Below, in pieces: positions 24,501-33,587 of a DNA stretch of 64,000 nt. The notes beneath the pieces are model-generated. The model had not been told where the DNA came from and did not search any database. It saw only the letters and a list, made by a program, of their open reading frames with translations. Every line of letters starts with the position of its first letter. The first letter of the stretch is position 1. A program made the position numbers and the translations under genes. The DNA lies in contig JANCRA010000006.1 of the NCBI GenBank assembly GCA_024362935.1, positions 33,597,924-33,661,923 on the forward strand, in the 5' to 3' direction. Source of the DNA: Setophaga petechia (Eukaryota; Chordata; Aves; Passeriformes; Parulidae).

Positions 24501-25314
24501 AGTTCCAGAGTTCTAGAGCAGACACTCACTGCTTTCGAGTTTGCATTTCATTGCAAAGGGAATCTCTATTTTAGCACTCAGTAGAGAATCAAGTTAGACA
24601 GTCAAACCCCTTCATGACAAAATTTAGAAAGAAAGAAGCTTTCCCTGAATTCTGGGAACAACTGCAGGGTTTTTAGGCGGCCTTCCAAGAAGGTCTGCCA
24701 GTCTACGTTTTCAAAGGTGTCTTGCCTGTCCCAGCAAACTGAGGCAATGACAGACTCTGCTGCCACAGACTCTCCCGTGGAGGGAACGGAAGCCCGGCAG
24801 GCTCCCTTGAAAATGCTGCCCCTGTGGCTACAGACACCCCCTTTTTAGCTGAACGTCTGAACTGGAGCTTTACCAAACCAGCGGCTTCCTAATGCTCTTT
24901 CTGTTTCAAAATCAGAAACTCAGTCACTAAGAAAGAGCAGGAAGACACAGAAAAACCAGGTTAGGATACACCCTAACCTAAGTAGAGAGGAAACATTTAC
25001 TTACGTGTGAGGTGTGTCACAAAATAGGCACCGTAAGTGATGCCATAGGCGGCGAAAAGCACAGGTGCAATTCGCTCAATCATTTTAACACTGCCCTGCA
25101 AGTTTGCAGGCTGTGCTAACGCAGTAGCAAAAGCAAGGCTGCTGTCAGTGTGCAACAGCCCACTGACAATTGCCTCAATCAGGAGGATTCTCCTGAACTG
25201 AGCAAGGCCTAGGGCTGCTCTGACACTCAGGCCTTCCGTGCACCAAGGCAACCTTCTGATGTCACTATGACCAGGTGGCAACCGTGCCCTGACATCACAA
25301 AGCAAATGCTCCAT
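5991..25314 (-). CDS. PAK-like serine/threonine kinase gene, multi-exon
   Basis: This is a spliced gene running right to left. Exons with GT-AG borders: 25,005-25,314; 24,036-24,073; 22,580-22,711; 20,815-20,946; 19,049-19,180; 17,293-17,430; 14,415-14,549; 14,000-14,137; 13,828-13,935; 13,138-13,402; 11,352-11,418; 10,620-10,668; 9,743-9,855; 8,961-9,078; 8,182-8,281; 7,584-7,780; 6,114-6,251. Every junction is phase-compatible and no stop interrupts, giving about 770 residues. The C-terminal half is a complete PAK-family kinase core with P-loop GSGSFG, VAIKK lysine, HRDVKSSN loop, DFG and APE. No CRIB/p21-binding exon was found. The last exon is unresolved: a donor (GTAAAA) follows 6,114, while reading through ends at a stop near 5,991. 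Joining the N-terminal exons to the kinase is inferred from phase and spacing. PAK3-like genes are known to be expanded in songbirds. Confidence 0.75.
6114..6251 (-). CDS. Kinase exon K7: C-lobe end
   Basis: A 138-nt exon, phase 0 in and out (CTCCAG|GCT ... CAG|GTAAAA). [20 protein letters not shown] to SAKELLQ matches PAK subdomains X-XI (LIATNGTPEL ... GSAKELLQ). The short final PAK exon (HQFLK-type) was not found downstream. Reading through the donor adds about 39 unrelated residues to a stop near 5,991. Confidence 0.9.
7584..7780 (-). CDS. Kinase exon K6: DFG to APE and helix F
   Basis: A 197-nt exon, phase 1 in and 0 out. [20 protein letters not shown] is followed by [10 protein letters not shown] and [26 protein letters not shown] and the helix-F Asp are intact. 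The position of PAK1 Thr423 is Ser in this copy. Confidence 0.93.
8182..8281 (-). CDS. Kinase exon K5: catalytic loop
   Basis: A 100-nt exon, phase 0 in and 1 out. [20 protein letters not shown] followed by SNILL carries the catalytic Asp, the Lys and the Mg-binding Asn, all conserved. The donor is GTCAGT. Confidence 0.92.
8961..9078 (-). CDS. Kinase exon K4: hinge
   Basis: A 118-nt exon, phase 2 in and 0 out. It encodes [17 protein letters not shown], the hinge after the gatekeeper Met, then [22 protein letters not shown]. The donor is GTCAGC, weaker than the other donors. Confidence 0.9.
9743..9855 (-). CDS. Kinase exon K3: VAIKK lysine and helix C
   Basis: A 113-nt exon, phase 0 in and 2 out. 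VAIKKINLQ supplies the ATP-anchoring lysine. [20 protein letters not shown] supplies the helix-C glutamate and the PAK-typical NPNVVNYLD end. Confidence 0.9.
10620..10668 (-). CDS. Kinase exon K2: glycine-rich loop
   Basis: A 49-nt exon, phase 2 in and 0 out. With K1 it completes [20 protein letters not shown], the ATP-binding glycine loop, equivalent to PAK [20 protein letters not shown]. Confidence 0.85.
11352..11418 (-). CDS. Kinase exon K1: start of kinase domain
   Basis: A 67-nt exon, phase 1 in and 2 out (CTTCAG|GA ... GG|GTGAGT). It encodes [20 protein letters not shown], matching PAK GDPKKKYTRFEKIGQG, and the first glycines of the P-loop. Confidence 0.85.
12640..12735 (+). repeat. 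A/C-rich low-complexity tract
   Basis: A stretch of AACAAAAAACCC, CCCCCCACCC and AAAAAAAAA runs inside the intron between the linker exon and K1. No gene is present. Confidence 0.7.
13138..13402 (-). CDS. Kinase gene PAK-type linker exon
   Basis: A 265-nt exon, phase 0 in and phase 1 out (CTG G|GTACGT). It ends in [14 protein letters not shown], which aligns with the KMSDEEILEKLR segment just N-terminal to the PAK kinase domain. A Ser/Ala-rich stretch precedes it. Its phase-1 donor matches the phase-1 acceptor of the next exon, tying the upstream exons to the kinase core. Confidence 0.75.
13828..13935 (-). CDS. Kinase gene coiled-coil exon 3
   Basis: A 108-nt phase-0 symmetric exon (GTGCAG|GCA ... 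GAA|GTGAGC). The 36 residues form a clear amphipathic heptad pattern ([19 protein letters not shown]). The exon leads in frame into the PAK-type linker exon. Confidence 0.6.
14000..14137 (-). CDS. Kinase gene coiled-coil exon 2
   Basis: A 138-nt phase-0 symmetric exon (GTGCACAG|AAC ... CAG|GTGAGT). It encodes 46 charged residues including [20 protein letters not shown] and [14 protein letters not shown]. It is helix-prone and contains no recognised domain. Confidence 0.55.
14415..14549 (-). CDS. Kinase gene coiled-coil exon 1
   Basis: A 135-nt phase-0 symmetric exon between TTTCTGTGCAG and GTAAGC. The 45 residues are Glu/Gln-rich with heptad-like spacing ([26 protein letters not shown]), typical of centrosomal or rootletin-type coiled coils. 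It would provide self-association in place of the PAK regulatory region. Confidence 0.55.
14790..14935 (-). pseudogene. Possible orphan coiled-coil exon
   Basis: The minus strand reads a coiled-coil-like peptide with [20 protein letters not shown] and [12 protein letters not shown] motifs. None of the nearby AG acceptors gives the phase 0 that the adjoining exons need, and no convincing donor follows. It may be a decayed sibling of the coiled-coil exons at 13.8-14.5 kb, or chance. Confidence 0.3.
15530..15604 (+). repeat. (GATA)n microsatellite
   Basis: About 18 tetranucleotide units of AGAT/GATA with two CATA interruptions, in an intron of the kinase gene. Confidence 0.95.
16371..16720 (-). 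mobile_element. Degenerate CR1 piece in array unit 1 (and each unit)
   Basis: On the plus strand 'cacagctgcacacagcactc', 'cagctgtggcc' and 'ggccttcttggccctctgg' match the antisense of the avian CR1 ORF2 3' region. The copy recurs at about 18,024, 19,790, 21,556 and 23,321. An intronic CR1 shared by all units shows that it predates the amplification. Confidence 0.65.
17293..17430 (-). CDS. Acidic exon, diverged fourth copy
   Basis: A 138-nt symmetric phase-0 exon between TTGCCACAG and GTAAGT, in the oldest-looking array unit. It encodes 46 residues with [15 protein letters not shown] followed by PAVVTPQ. This is closer than the other copies to the PAK acidic run and VIAPRP-type motif. It is probably the founder type from which the 132-nt copies diverged before amplification. 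Confidence 0.65.
19049..19180 (-). CDS. Acidic exon, tandem copy 3
   Basis: Same 132-nt exon in array unit 2. Splice sites and frame are intact, and the protein matches the copy at 22,580-22,711. Confidence 0.65.
20815..20946 (-). CDS. Acidic exon, tandem copy 2
   Basis: Same 132-nt exon in array unit 3, with both splice sites intact (TTTCCACAG|ATG; CTT|GTAAGT). It differs from the neighbouring copies by few changes, including EQTEVDE instead of EQREVDE and RAIS instead of RAVS. Confidence 0.65.
22580..22711 (-). CDS. Acidic exon, tandem copy 1
   Basis: A 132-nt symmetric phase-0 exon bordered by CCACAG|ATG and CTT|GTAAGT. It encodes 44 residues beginning MTEPR, with the acidic run [13 protein letters not shown] followed by SVLTPEP. 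It resembles the acidic segment plus PPPVIAPRP stretch N-terminal to the kinase domain in PAK1/3. It lies in array unit 4. Confidence 0.65.
24036..24073 (-). CDS. Kinase gene exon 2, 38-nt phase adapter
   Basis: A short exon between TACAG and GTGAGC. It accepts phase 1 from exon 1 and leaves in phase 0, as all the acidic and coiled-coil exons require. It encodes [12 protein letters not shown]; the basic residues just after the predicted membrane span suit a cytoplasmic side. Its reality rests on the two splice sites and the exact phase fit. Confidence 0.5.
25005..25314 (-). CDS. Kinase gene exon 1: N-terminal membrane-type segment
   Basis: The start codon at 25,314-25,312 has a good context (AACATGG). 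The 103 codons include hydrophobic stretches around residues 45-70 and a convincing membrane span near residues 80-98 ([18 protein letters not shown]). The exon ends in phase 1 at a strong donor (C|GTAAGT). Its phase fits exon 24,036-24,073 exactly. I do not recognise the segment outside this context; it is unlike the CRIB-containing N terminus of canonical PAKs. A membrane anchor is the natural reading. Confidence 0.55.
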
Positions 25315-25561
25315 GTTGGCCTGTGAATTTATGCAAAGCAATAACCAACCTTCCCTACAGCAAACACAAAAGAGCCTGGGAAGTTCTTCTCTGACACAAA
25401 GCAGCACAAATTCCCTTCATGGGCCAAACCCTCTTGTTCAGGGGATCCAAGAGGAACCCCAAGAGTGCCTCAAGTACCTACAGCGTGTACCCCAACTGAG
25501 CACTCAGACGGGACCCAAGCAAAGGAAATCAGACCAAGAAAATGGCCCACAGCATTGCACA

Positions 25562-25975
25562 TGTGAGAAATGACTCTCACTTTTAAAATTTTAAAGGTTT
25601 AGTAAACCTTAAGAAAGGACAGAAAAAGGAAAAATTACAGCATTGGGAGTCTCTGTGAGTAGCGGCCATGTGCTCATCTACAAAAAGGATGCTCTGCCTT
25701 TTATACCCTTAGCCCCTGCAAAAGTTTTGTCAGTCAACTCTTTCTCTGCTGTCCATTGGTGGGGATTACTTTCTTGCATCTTGACTGGAGGTCAGGTGTT
25801 GTTACACCCCGCCTGCTGGTCACAAGCCAGCCCTCCCCAAATGCCCTGGCTACCAAGGTGATTGCAAGGGGGATGGGAAAGAGGACTGTGGGAGGATATA
25901 TTACAATACCATCACTACACATGTGAACATCCACATAACATCTACTGCTTAATTGTCAGAGCCAACCATTGCATC
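25562..25975 (-). mobile_element. Probable solo LTR
   Basis: On the plus strand it begins TGTGAGAAATGACTCTCA. The reverse complement has a TATA-like box near 25,695-25,710 (from 'gccttttatacccttag') and TTTAGTAAACC near the R/U5 end, an LTR architecture in minus orientation. No internal retroviral sequence flanks it. The right boundary and target duplication are uncertain. Confidence 0.45.
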
Positions 25976-25979
25976 ACTC

Positions 25980-27430
25980 GTCTAGAACACACAGAACCAG
26001 GAGAGAAGCCACTGTTGGCATCACAGCTGAAATCATTCCTAACAAATCTCCCCACATATTTGCACCTTTATTGGACATGCCCAGGGCTCCGGTGCATGTA
26101 CATCTCTGCCTTCCTTCCCCTTTGGCAGCAGTCGAACTGGCAGCATCTGCCCCCAGCAGCAGCTGCTCCAAGCTGGGAACGCCACTGGCGGTGCTGATTT
26201 CCAGAGGCTCCTGTGTGCCAGGGAAGCCAAGGCAGGAGCGGGTTGAACGGTGCTGGCGCTGCTGCTGCTGCTCTGTGCCAGAGAGCCCTGGCTGGGCAGG
26301 GCACGGTGCCCACTGCGCTGCGGGCTCCTTCTCCTGCCACAGCTGGGCACGCCTGGGAACAAGGTATGACAGCTTGTGGGCAAACCAAGGGCTGTCTGGG
26401 GCTGCACTGCTCTGCCCACACCCAGGACACCTGCAGCACAGAACCTTGGTCCCCCAAAGGGCAAACAAGATGCAAACAGCTGGAAAAGATTTAATTTCAA
26501 CCATTCTTTATGCTTCAATAGAAATGACCAAAATGAAAGTTACTGAGCAGGGCCGATCCACACTGCCAGCTCAGTGTGAGAAAAGAGGCATTACTTTATT
26601 TCAGTGCTGGGCGCGTGGGGAATCACTTCCCTGAAACATGCACACCCACGTGTTAGTATCCATGGAACTAAGACATTACTTTCATTACTTTTATTCATTA
26701 CTTTGCTCAAACTCACAGGCTAAACATTCTCACACAGTATTTAACACGTTTAAATCACGTCCCCAAAATTCCTGACATTTAGAGTAGGGGTCTCTTGAGG
26801 GTCTCTGGTGGTCATGTGGTGAACAACCCATTCCTCAAATTCTCCTTCCATGGTTAAGAGCCTACTTCTCCTTGAATGCATTGCAGCTACCTCCTCAGCA
26901 GGCCCACTGTCTTTATTCTCAAGGCTAAGAGACACACATCAGCCACTGGGGTGAGGGAATGTACGACTAAGCACTGCCTGGTAAAGCTTAACAAATTCAC
27001 CATTTCTTGCAGGTCAACACTTCCCCAACATCTCTCCTTCCTTCTCCAGGAATCAAACACAAGCATTTTGTGATCACTGAGCCCAAGGCCGCCTCCAACC
27101 CTCCTGTCACCCACCAGCCCTTCTCTCTTCACACACAGCAGCTCCAGCAGTGCCTTCCCTCCCTGGCTCAGTCCCCAGCTGCGTCACAAGTTCTCTGTCG
27201 CACACCCCAGGAACATCCTGGGCTGTTTGCTCTCCTCTGCACTCTGTTGCCAGCAGACATCCCCACCCTGTTCCATAGCCCTTGCAAAACCCTGCACCTG
27301 CTCTCCATGGGCACCTGGGCAGGGGAGGCACTCACAGGAGAGATGCACCAGCTGCACTGGGCAGGAACCAAAACCCTCTGGCGGCACAGCTGCTGGCCTG
27401 TGTCTGCCACAGCTCTGGCTGCCCCTCTCC
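25980..27430. other. Intergenic, no recognised gene
   Basis: A GC-rich stretch (about 26,080-26,460) yields overlapping frames on both strands without domain or splice support. The rest is mixed sequence with nothing recognised. Confidence 0.5.
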
Positions 27431-27437
27431 TCATGGG

Positions 27438-27849
27438 CTTTTGGCTGGAAATGCAACTGCACTTTCTGCCTCGTGTAGAAACACCAGGGCTGCACAAACA
27501 ACGGCCAGCAGGCCACATCCCAAAGGCACTGCAGCATGGAGTTGAGAAGGAAGAAGACCCTTCCCCAATTCCTAACCATACCAAAACCACCATAATTGGG
27601 ACTTTTAATCTTCTGAATGTAGAGTTGATTCACAGGGTGACAAGGGAATCTTCCAATGGAGTTGAAGTTTGGTAGAGTTTTTATTCTGAGTCCTACTCAG
27701 ACTGTTGTTTTGAAAATTTATTTTAAAATATTTTTTAAAAACTGTGCAGTCATATGGTTTTGTTCTAATAACAAAATGGCTAGATGAAATGTACTGGCAT
27801 TTTAATTACATCCAAACTGCTTTTAGTCTGTAAACGTTTTCCTGCAGAA
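27438..27849 (+). repeat. Inverted repeat, left arm
   Basis: From CTTTTGGCTGGAAATGCAAC to CCTGCAGAA this 412-bp segment is matched, at high identity, by the reverse complement of 30,380-30,794. It includes a 74-codon frame (starting MQLHFLP) conserved in both arms, most likely as part of the repeat. A diverged relative lies at 3,840-4,140. Confidence 0.85.
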
Positions 27850-29290
27850 TAGCCACTAAACACGAAATTAAAGTCTGTGGACTGTTTACTTTGCAAATTT
27901 CTACTAAACTTATCAGACAATGAGGCATTTTTAGTTAGATCATAGAGCAAATTAATTCCTATGGATAACTTGATTTGGATAAACCTGCTGATTTCAGATT
28001 AAAACTGCCAGCACCTACTAAGTGGAAATCTGAATACTCACTTCTATGAGCTCTGAATTATTAGATAGTCATTGTTCACCATAATAACAAAAATTAACAT
28101 TCTGGCTTTTTTTCTTTTTTAATACAGCCAGCTCTTCAACACTCTTTGTAACACCAGAAAGAGAGTTTGTAGCAATGTGAACCACGGGCTGGCGGAGCAT
28201 TGCAGAAGGCTCCTATGTCAGCACTAAACGTACACATTTACCATGGCAACACTTCTTGCCTTTAATTCCAAGCTACAGCTCAGTTTCTGCAGTATAGATT
28301 CACACTTGTAGTCTGTATTTGCAGCTGGTTCTTTCTTTCCTGTCCAGAAAAAAATCATGCTTGGATCTCAAATCAAAATAAAACAAGGAGAGAGTCAGGT
28401 TCTGGATAGGTATTGCAAGAACTAAGAGAATTTTTTGCAAATACGTTAAAAAGTTGTTTGTACATGCTGCAAAAACAGCAGAATAAAGACTTGCACTCTA
28501 ACTTGCAAGCTGAGGTTTGCCTGTTCTTTCTGGATTGATTTCTTGAGGCCAGACACTGAACCTAATGAGTAAGAAAATCAAAACCACAGGAGTAGTTTGG
28601 AGAATATTGTAAATTATTCTGTCATGATGCTTTTTGCCTAAAAGTTCTGGCCATCATCCAATTGAAGTAATTAGAGGAGACCGAAGCCATCATACTGTGC
28701 CTGTGCACACAATTCCTTCCTGGGAGTAATCCATGAAGCAACGCTGACAAATCCACACCAGCAGCTGTTGCCACACAGTCATGAAGCAGAGAATATGTAT
28801 TTGTGCTACCCTTGGACAGCTGAAGATGCCTCTGCTGAGCTAATTTTAGTGACTGCTCACCACAGATGAGACCTTGTGGTCAGTCTCCAACAAGTCAGGG
28901 CAGTTAATATTCTGCCTAAATGAAGCAAGTCTAGCAATACATAGACCATGCAGCCTGAGGAAAGCCAGCAGCTGTGGGAGATTTAATTTGTTTCCGTATC
29001 TTTCTTTTTACTAATGTATTGCAGTCAATTATTTAAAGAATGGGAACTTTTTGCATACCATTGGCTGGAAGGTTGGTCAATCTTCCCTTCATGACTCCTC
29101 TGAAAGCATCACCCCAGTGTTTGTATCAGTAACTCTTCCATCATCATGGCTCACACAGCATTTCCTGCAGCTCTTCCTGGAGTCAGGGAAAGGCACCAGG
29201 AGAAGGGGGAGAAAGCTGTGTGCAGAGACTGTGTCAGCTAAAGAGACATTTGTTTCCTCTGATTTGACTGAATGGCTGCAGGAACCTTGC
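27850..29290. other. AT-rich loop sequence, no recognised gene
   Basis: AT-rich DNA between the inverted-repeat arms. No frame of note, domain or known repeat was recognised. Confidence 0.5.
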
Positions 29291-29298
29291 TAGCACTG

Positions 29299-30015
29299 CT
29301 AGCGGGGCGGCCTTTTGCAGGGCTGGGCAGAGTTTGGGGCCCAGATCCCTCCTCTTGGTGAGACACCAGGGCAAGCAGCCCCTGTCCCAGCCAGGAGCAG
29401 AGGTTCTGTGACTCTGCCCTGGGCACAGGGACCTGCCACTGCCATGAGCTCCTGCTGCAGGCCCTCTGGGGCAGGTCCTGCTCTGCAGTGATGATGGGCG
29501 CAGCTGGGGGTGCCTGCAATGGAGGCTGGCTTCCAGTGTGCTCTGTTATCTTCCACACTGGAGCCAACAGAGCTTCTGCAAGGAGTCTCCTCTTGTGAGC
29601 TGCTGCAGCTGGAGCTGGCACTGCCCACAGAGCCGCTGTTTTCATCCCTGACAGGACCTGAGCACAGCAGCCTCTGGGCCTCCTTGCTACACGATGACAG
29701 TGAGGAGGCCATGGACCAGAGCTTCAGTATGTGTGACTCAGTTTCCTGATAAACTGTGCTAAGAAAAACCTGCATCCCTCCTGCCAGATCTAAGACACTC
29801 CAAGAAATCTGTTGGCACATTGGGAACTCAGAACTGTTTGCATTTTGAAAAATTGTCTTATGAGTGCTTTTGATTGTTTTGGTCATTTTGTGTTGATTCA
29901 GTTGATCCTTCAGAGAAGCTGTCTTAAAACATGGGGAATTGTAGAGACCCTGGGGGGGCATTCCCTGGTCTAGGGAGACACAAGAAGCTTCCTTCAAAAA
30001 GCTGTTAGACCCCAT
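29299..30015 (-). CDS. Unassigned 238-codon open frame
   Basis: An uninterrupted minus-strand frame from ATG near 30,015. The first half is AT-richer; the middle is Ser-rich (SSLSSCSKEAQRLL; SVGSASSSCSSSQEE) and the end is Pro/Gly-rich. I recognise no domain, signal peptide or membrane segment. It lies in the loop of the inverted repeat, which weakens the case for a host gene. It could be an exon of a lost gene, ERV-derived, or chance. Confidence 0.25.
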   Translation of the reverse strand: MGSNSFLKEASCVSLDQGMPPQGLYNSPCFKTASLKDQLNQHKMTKTIKSTHKTIFQNANSSEFPMCQQISWSVLDLAGGMQVFLSTVYQETESHILKLWSMASSLSSCSKEAQRLLCSGPVRDENSGSVGSASSSCSSSQEETPCRSSVGSSVEDNRAHWKPASIAGTPSCAHHHCRAGPAPEGLQQELMAVAGPCAQGRVTEPLLLAGTGAACPGVSPRGGIWAPNSAQPCKRPPR

Positions 30016-30280
30016 TGGCTCCTTCCCCTGCTCCTGTGTCTGTTCCTGTGTTCCTGAGCCACACCTTCCCTATTCCCTGATTGGCCCCCTCATCTTTGTA
30101 CTGCCCGAGATCAGGGTCAGCCCCCAGGCCCCTGTGGAGGCAAAGTGAGACCCTCTGTGTGTGGGTGCTGGGACCTGAACATCTCCCTGCACAGCTGAAT
30201 AAAACATCTGTGGAGATTATGCAAAGGTTCTTTTTGCTTCTTTACCCTGGACTATGCTAGCAGCAATTCAGACTGCTACA
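29940..30280 (+). mobile_element. Possible solo LTR
   Basis: GGGGAAT precedes TGTAGAGACCC. CTGAATAAAAC near 30,195 gives a polyadenylation signal, and a TTTTTGCTTC stretch follows, ending near GACTGCTACA. The organisation is LTR-like in plus orientation, but both ends are uncertain and no target duplication was identified. Confidence 0.35.
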
Positions 30281-30379
30281 GAGGAGAAGCTGCAGTACTG
30301 GCACCAAGATTTTGGCAACTTGACCAAAGGCAGAGAGGGCGTGCATGATGCTGCTCTATGAATTCCTTAACCAGGAATT

Positions 30380-30794
30380 TTCTGCAGGAAAACGTTTACA
30401 GACTAAGCAGTTTGGATGTAATTAAAATGCCAGTACATTTCATCTAGCCATTTTGGTATTAGAACAAAACCATATGACTGACTGCACAGCCTTTTAAAAA
30501 ATATTTTAAAATAAATTTTCAAATCAACAGTCTGAGTAGGACTCAGACTAAAAATTCTACCAAACTTCAACTCCATTGGAAGATTCCCTTGTCACCCTGT
30601 GAATCAACTCTACATTCAGAAGATTAAAAGTCCCAATTATGGTGGTTTTGGTATGGTTAGGAATTGGGGAAGGGTCTTCTTCCTTCTCAACTCCATGCTG
30701 CAGTGCCTTTGGGATGTGGCCTGCTGGCCGTTGTTTGTGCAGCCCTGATGTTTCTACATGAGGCAGAAAGTGCAGTTGCATTTCCAGCCAAAAG
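30380..30794 (-). repeat. Inverted repeat, right arm
   Basis: Reverse complement of 27,438-27,849 with a few substitutions and short indels. Its outer end abuts the breakpoint of segmental duplication copy B near 30,800. Confidence 0.85.
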
Positions 30795-31619
30795 GCAGTT
30801 GGGGATGCGCCTGAGGTGAGTCAAGGGGTTAGCTGAAAATGTAATTAGGATAATTGAAAAGTGCAGATGAGTCGAGGGGCCAGCTGGGAATAGAATTGGG
30901 ATAGTAGAAGATTGCATATTTTAGGTAAGATTTTTAAATGAGGTAAGAAGCTAAGTTAGTAATACAGCTAGCAGAAATCATGTCCCTTAGTTAAAGAGTA
31001 GCAAATATATTAGGAACATAAAGCTAGGAGTGACAGGGATAGAGGAAGCAATTGTGAAGGAGCAGAGACCATAGAAATACCTTGCCTTAAGAATAATTGA
31101 ACAGTTAGGACAGGCTTGGACCATGACTAGCAGGTCAAAAGGTCTTGCCAACTGGCCATGGCAGAAGAGTTCACCATGAGGAAAGCGGCTTTCCTCCTCC
31201 CATACAACCACTCCCTCATTTCAAAATCCCACCCACCCAGTAAAGGCAGTACAATTGTGCAGCTGTATATAGATATTCAGCTGAAAAAAATACAAAGCAG
31301 GCAGGTAATAATTATGTATTATGGGTCCTTAGGAACCTAATGTAAAACCTTTCTGTAGAAATAGAGAGCAGGAGTCCGTAACTCCTTGCACGTGTCTTTG
31401 GAAACTAGTTCGCATGTGTCCAGCGCTGCAATAAAGATGCTTCTTTTCTACTATATTAGTTGAAGAGTCAGCTGCCCATGCTTCAAGGGTTATGCTGGAG
31501 TAGTGAACTGATTTGGAAGGCAGCAGAAGAGTTTCAGCGGGCAATTTTTGGAAGAGATGGAAGGCTCTTGTGACTGAAGGGAAAGCCATTTGGAATGGAG
31601 TAATGATCCCAAAATCCAT

Positions 31620-32600
31620 ACCACTGTATCTTTGTGTCTGAATTTAAATCAGAATTTTTATAGATAGCTCCATGCAATTTGTCTACAAATGTATCAAAGT
31701 CTTCATTCTTCTTTGGTGACTTTGTGTAAAAGACATGGTGTGAAACTTACCTGGAAGTGCAAGGATAGCATGATATGCTAGTTGTTGCCTCATCTGTAAG
31801 ACTTGATCAATGCTCTTAGCCTGGGCAGTGGCAGTAGCCCAGGGCCCCTTGCCAAGTAACTGTTGTGCTGTTAAACTATATAGAGGATCACCCTGCACTC
31901 TAGGTCTTGCTGCTTCTTGAGCACACTTTTCCTCCCAGCTTTTATGAAACATCTCCTGCTGATGGGGTGGCATTATAAGTCTTATTAGGGTATGCACATC
32001 AGCTGGAATTAATGTGTTAGATGGAAAAATACACTGCAGAAGTGACTGTGCAAGTTGGGATTTTCAACCAAATTATGAAATTGCAGCTCTCAATTTTTCT
32101 AAAATCTTCCAATTGAAAGGTTCTCAAATTCTACTTGCAGCATTAGTTACTACAGGAAAAGCTACTGCATCATTGGAGAGAAAGGTCCCTTCTACAATAG
32201 CTTCTGGAATAACTTTTTTCTACTTTAGTTTCGGAGCTGCTTCAATTTCAGGGTCACATTCCAACTCCAATTCCACGTTCTTTACAGCGTGAGAGGGAGG
32301 ATTTTGTTTAACTGGCTGAATGCTGGCTCAGAGCCAGAATGGAGGAGTTTTTGCAAGACAAGGACCATATTCAGCCAATGCACAATCCAGCATGCTTGTA
32401 ATAATGGACAGTGAACACGTTGACAAAGAATGAATTATGGACATACTCAGAATTGGGGGTGGTAAATCCTCAAAAAAGATACAAGAAGAAGAGTCATCAG
32501 GACTCAGCAAGTTTGTCAGAAAGCTTGGGAGAGTGAGCCATGGGTAGGCCAGACAACCAAGCAAGATGCGTAAAAAATTAGATGATCCAATCAGCATTCT
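31620..32600 (-). pseudogene. ERV gag relic, copy B
   Basis: Same relic as at 1,137-2,110 but on the minus strand. The capsid stretch 31,683-31,997 is a continuous 104-codon frame here, because GTGCAGGGTGATCC keeps the G that copies A and C lack. The upstream part still contains stops. Confidence 0.6.
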
Positions 32601-32639
32601 ATTTTAGATGCGTGAACAGCTAGGATTAAGCAATCATGT

Positions 32640-33580
32640 ATTAGCTAGAGAGACGTGGACAGTAGAGATTTATTTTAAATATAGTCTTTTAAAGGATAAT
32701 AAATTTGGCTTCACTAGATCATATTGGTGATGGTGCGATGTCCCAGACCCTCCGTGCCCCGCAGCCTGTTCCCGCAGGAGGCTCTGGTGAGCCCCTTGCA
32801 GGACGCTCCGCCGTGCACGCAGCCCTTCTCCTGCCCGCCCAGAACGCTCCTGGCACAGCAGGACACAAGCTGGCCGGCTCTGGGCTCAGCACACCCCAAA
32901 CAGAGGGGCAGGAAGATGCAGCGGCTGTTTTGCAGCCCTGCCCAAGAGAGGTGCGAAGGGTCTCCCCCCTCTGGTCTCGCTTGGTTGGGTTTCTGACTGG
33001 GCCTGAGGCGAGGGCTGCCATTCCTCACTTGTAGGGAGACCACAGCTGCCAGAACCACACCGAGCCTGCAGGCACTGCCCGACAATGCTGCAGCCACTGG
33101 GACGGTCCTGCCTCTGAGGCTCAGCCACTCCCTGCTGCTGCTGCTGCTTTCAGGCACACGCAGAGCTCATTGTTAGGCCACAATGGTCTCTGCTTCTGCC
33201 CTCTTCCTGTCCCTGTGTAGGGATGGAGCATTGCTGTGCTTTCAGGAAGCTCTCTGTGAAAAACTTCCAGCATTGCAAGCTCCTCTGCTCTCCATAGATG
33301 CATGCTGTGGAATCCCTCACAGCTGCCTTCACAGCATCCTCAAGGTGGCTCTTCTAAAACCCAGGCTCCTTGTTCCCTTCAGCATGCTCAGCACGACCTT
33401 CAACTCCATGGTGCTGTGCAACTGGAGCAGCAGCACAGGGACCTTTGCAGCCTGAGCTGCCCTTGTTCCTCTCTGCCCGTGCACAGAACACAGCGTGGAA
33501 GAGAACGGCAGCAGGGCCCTGCGTGTCCCGGGGCTCAGGGTTTCTGCCACTTCAGCTCCATGGACACGTGGGTAAAGTGA
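32640..33580. other. Duplicated intergenic block between MROH and gag relic
   Basis: Shared with 56,290-57,240. GC-rich frames of 60-147 codons on both strands have no domain support. In copy A the left-edge ERV lies at the point equivalent to about 32,857 here, and this copy is uninterrupted. Confidence 0.5.
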
Positions 33581-33587
33581 CAAAGCT

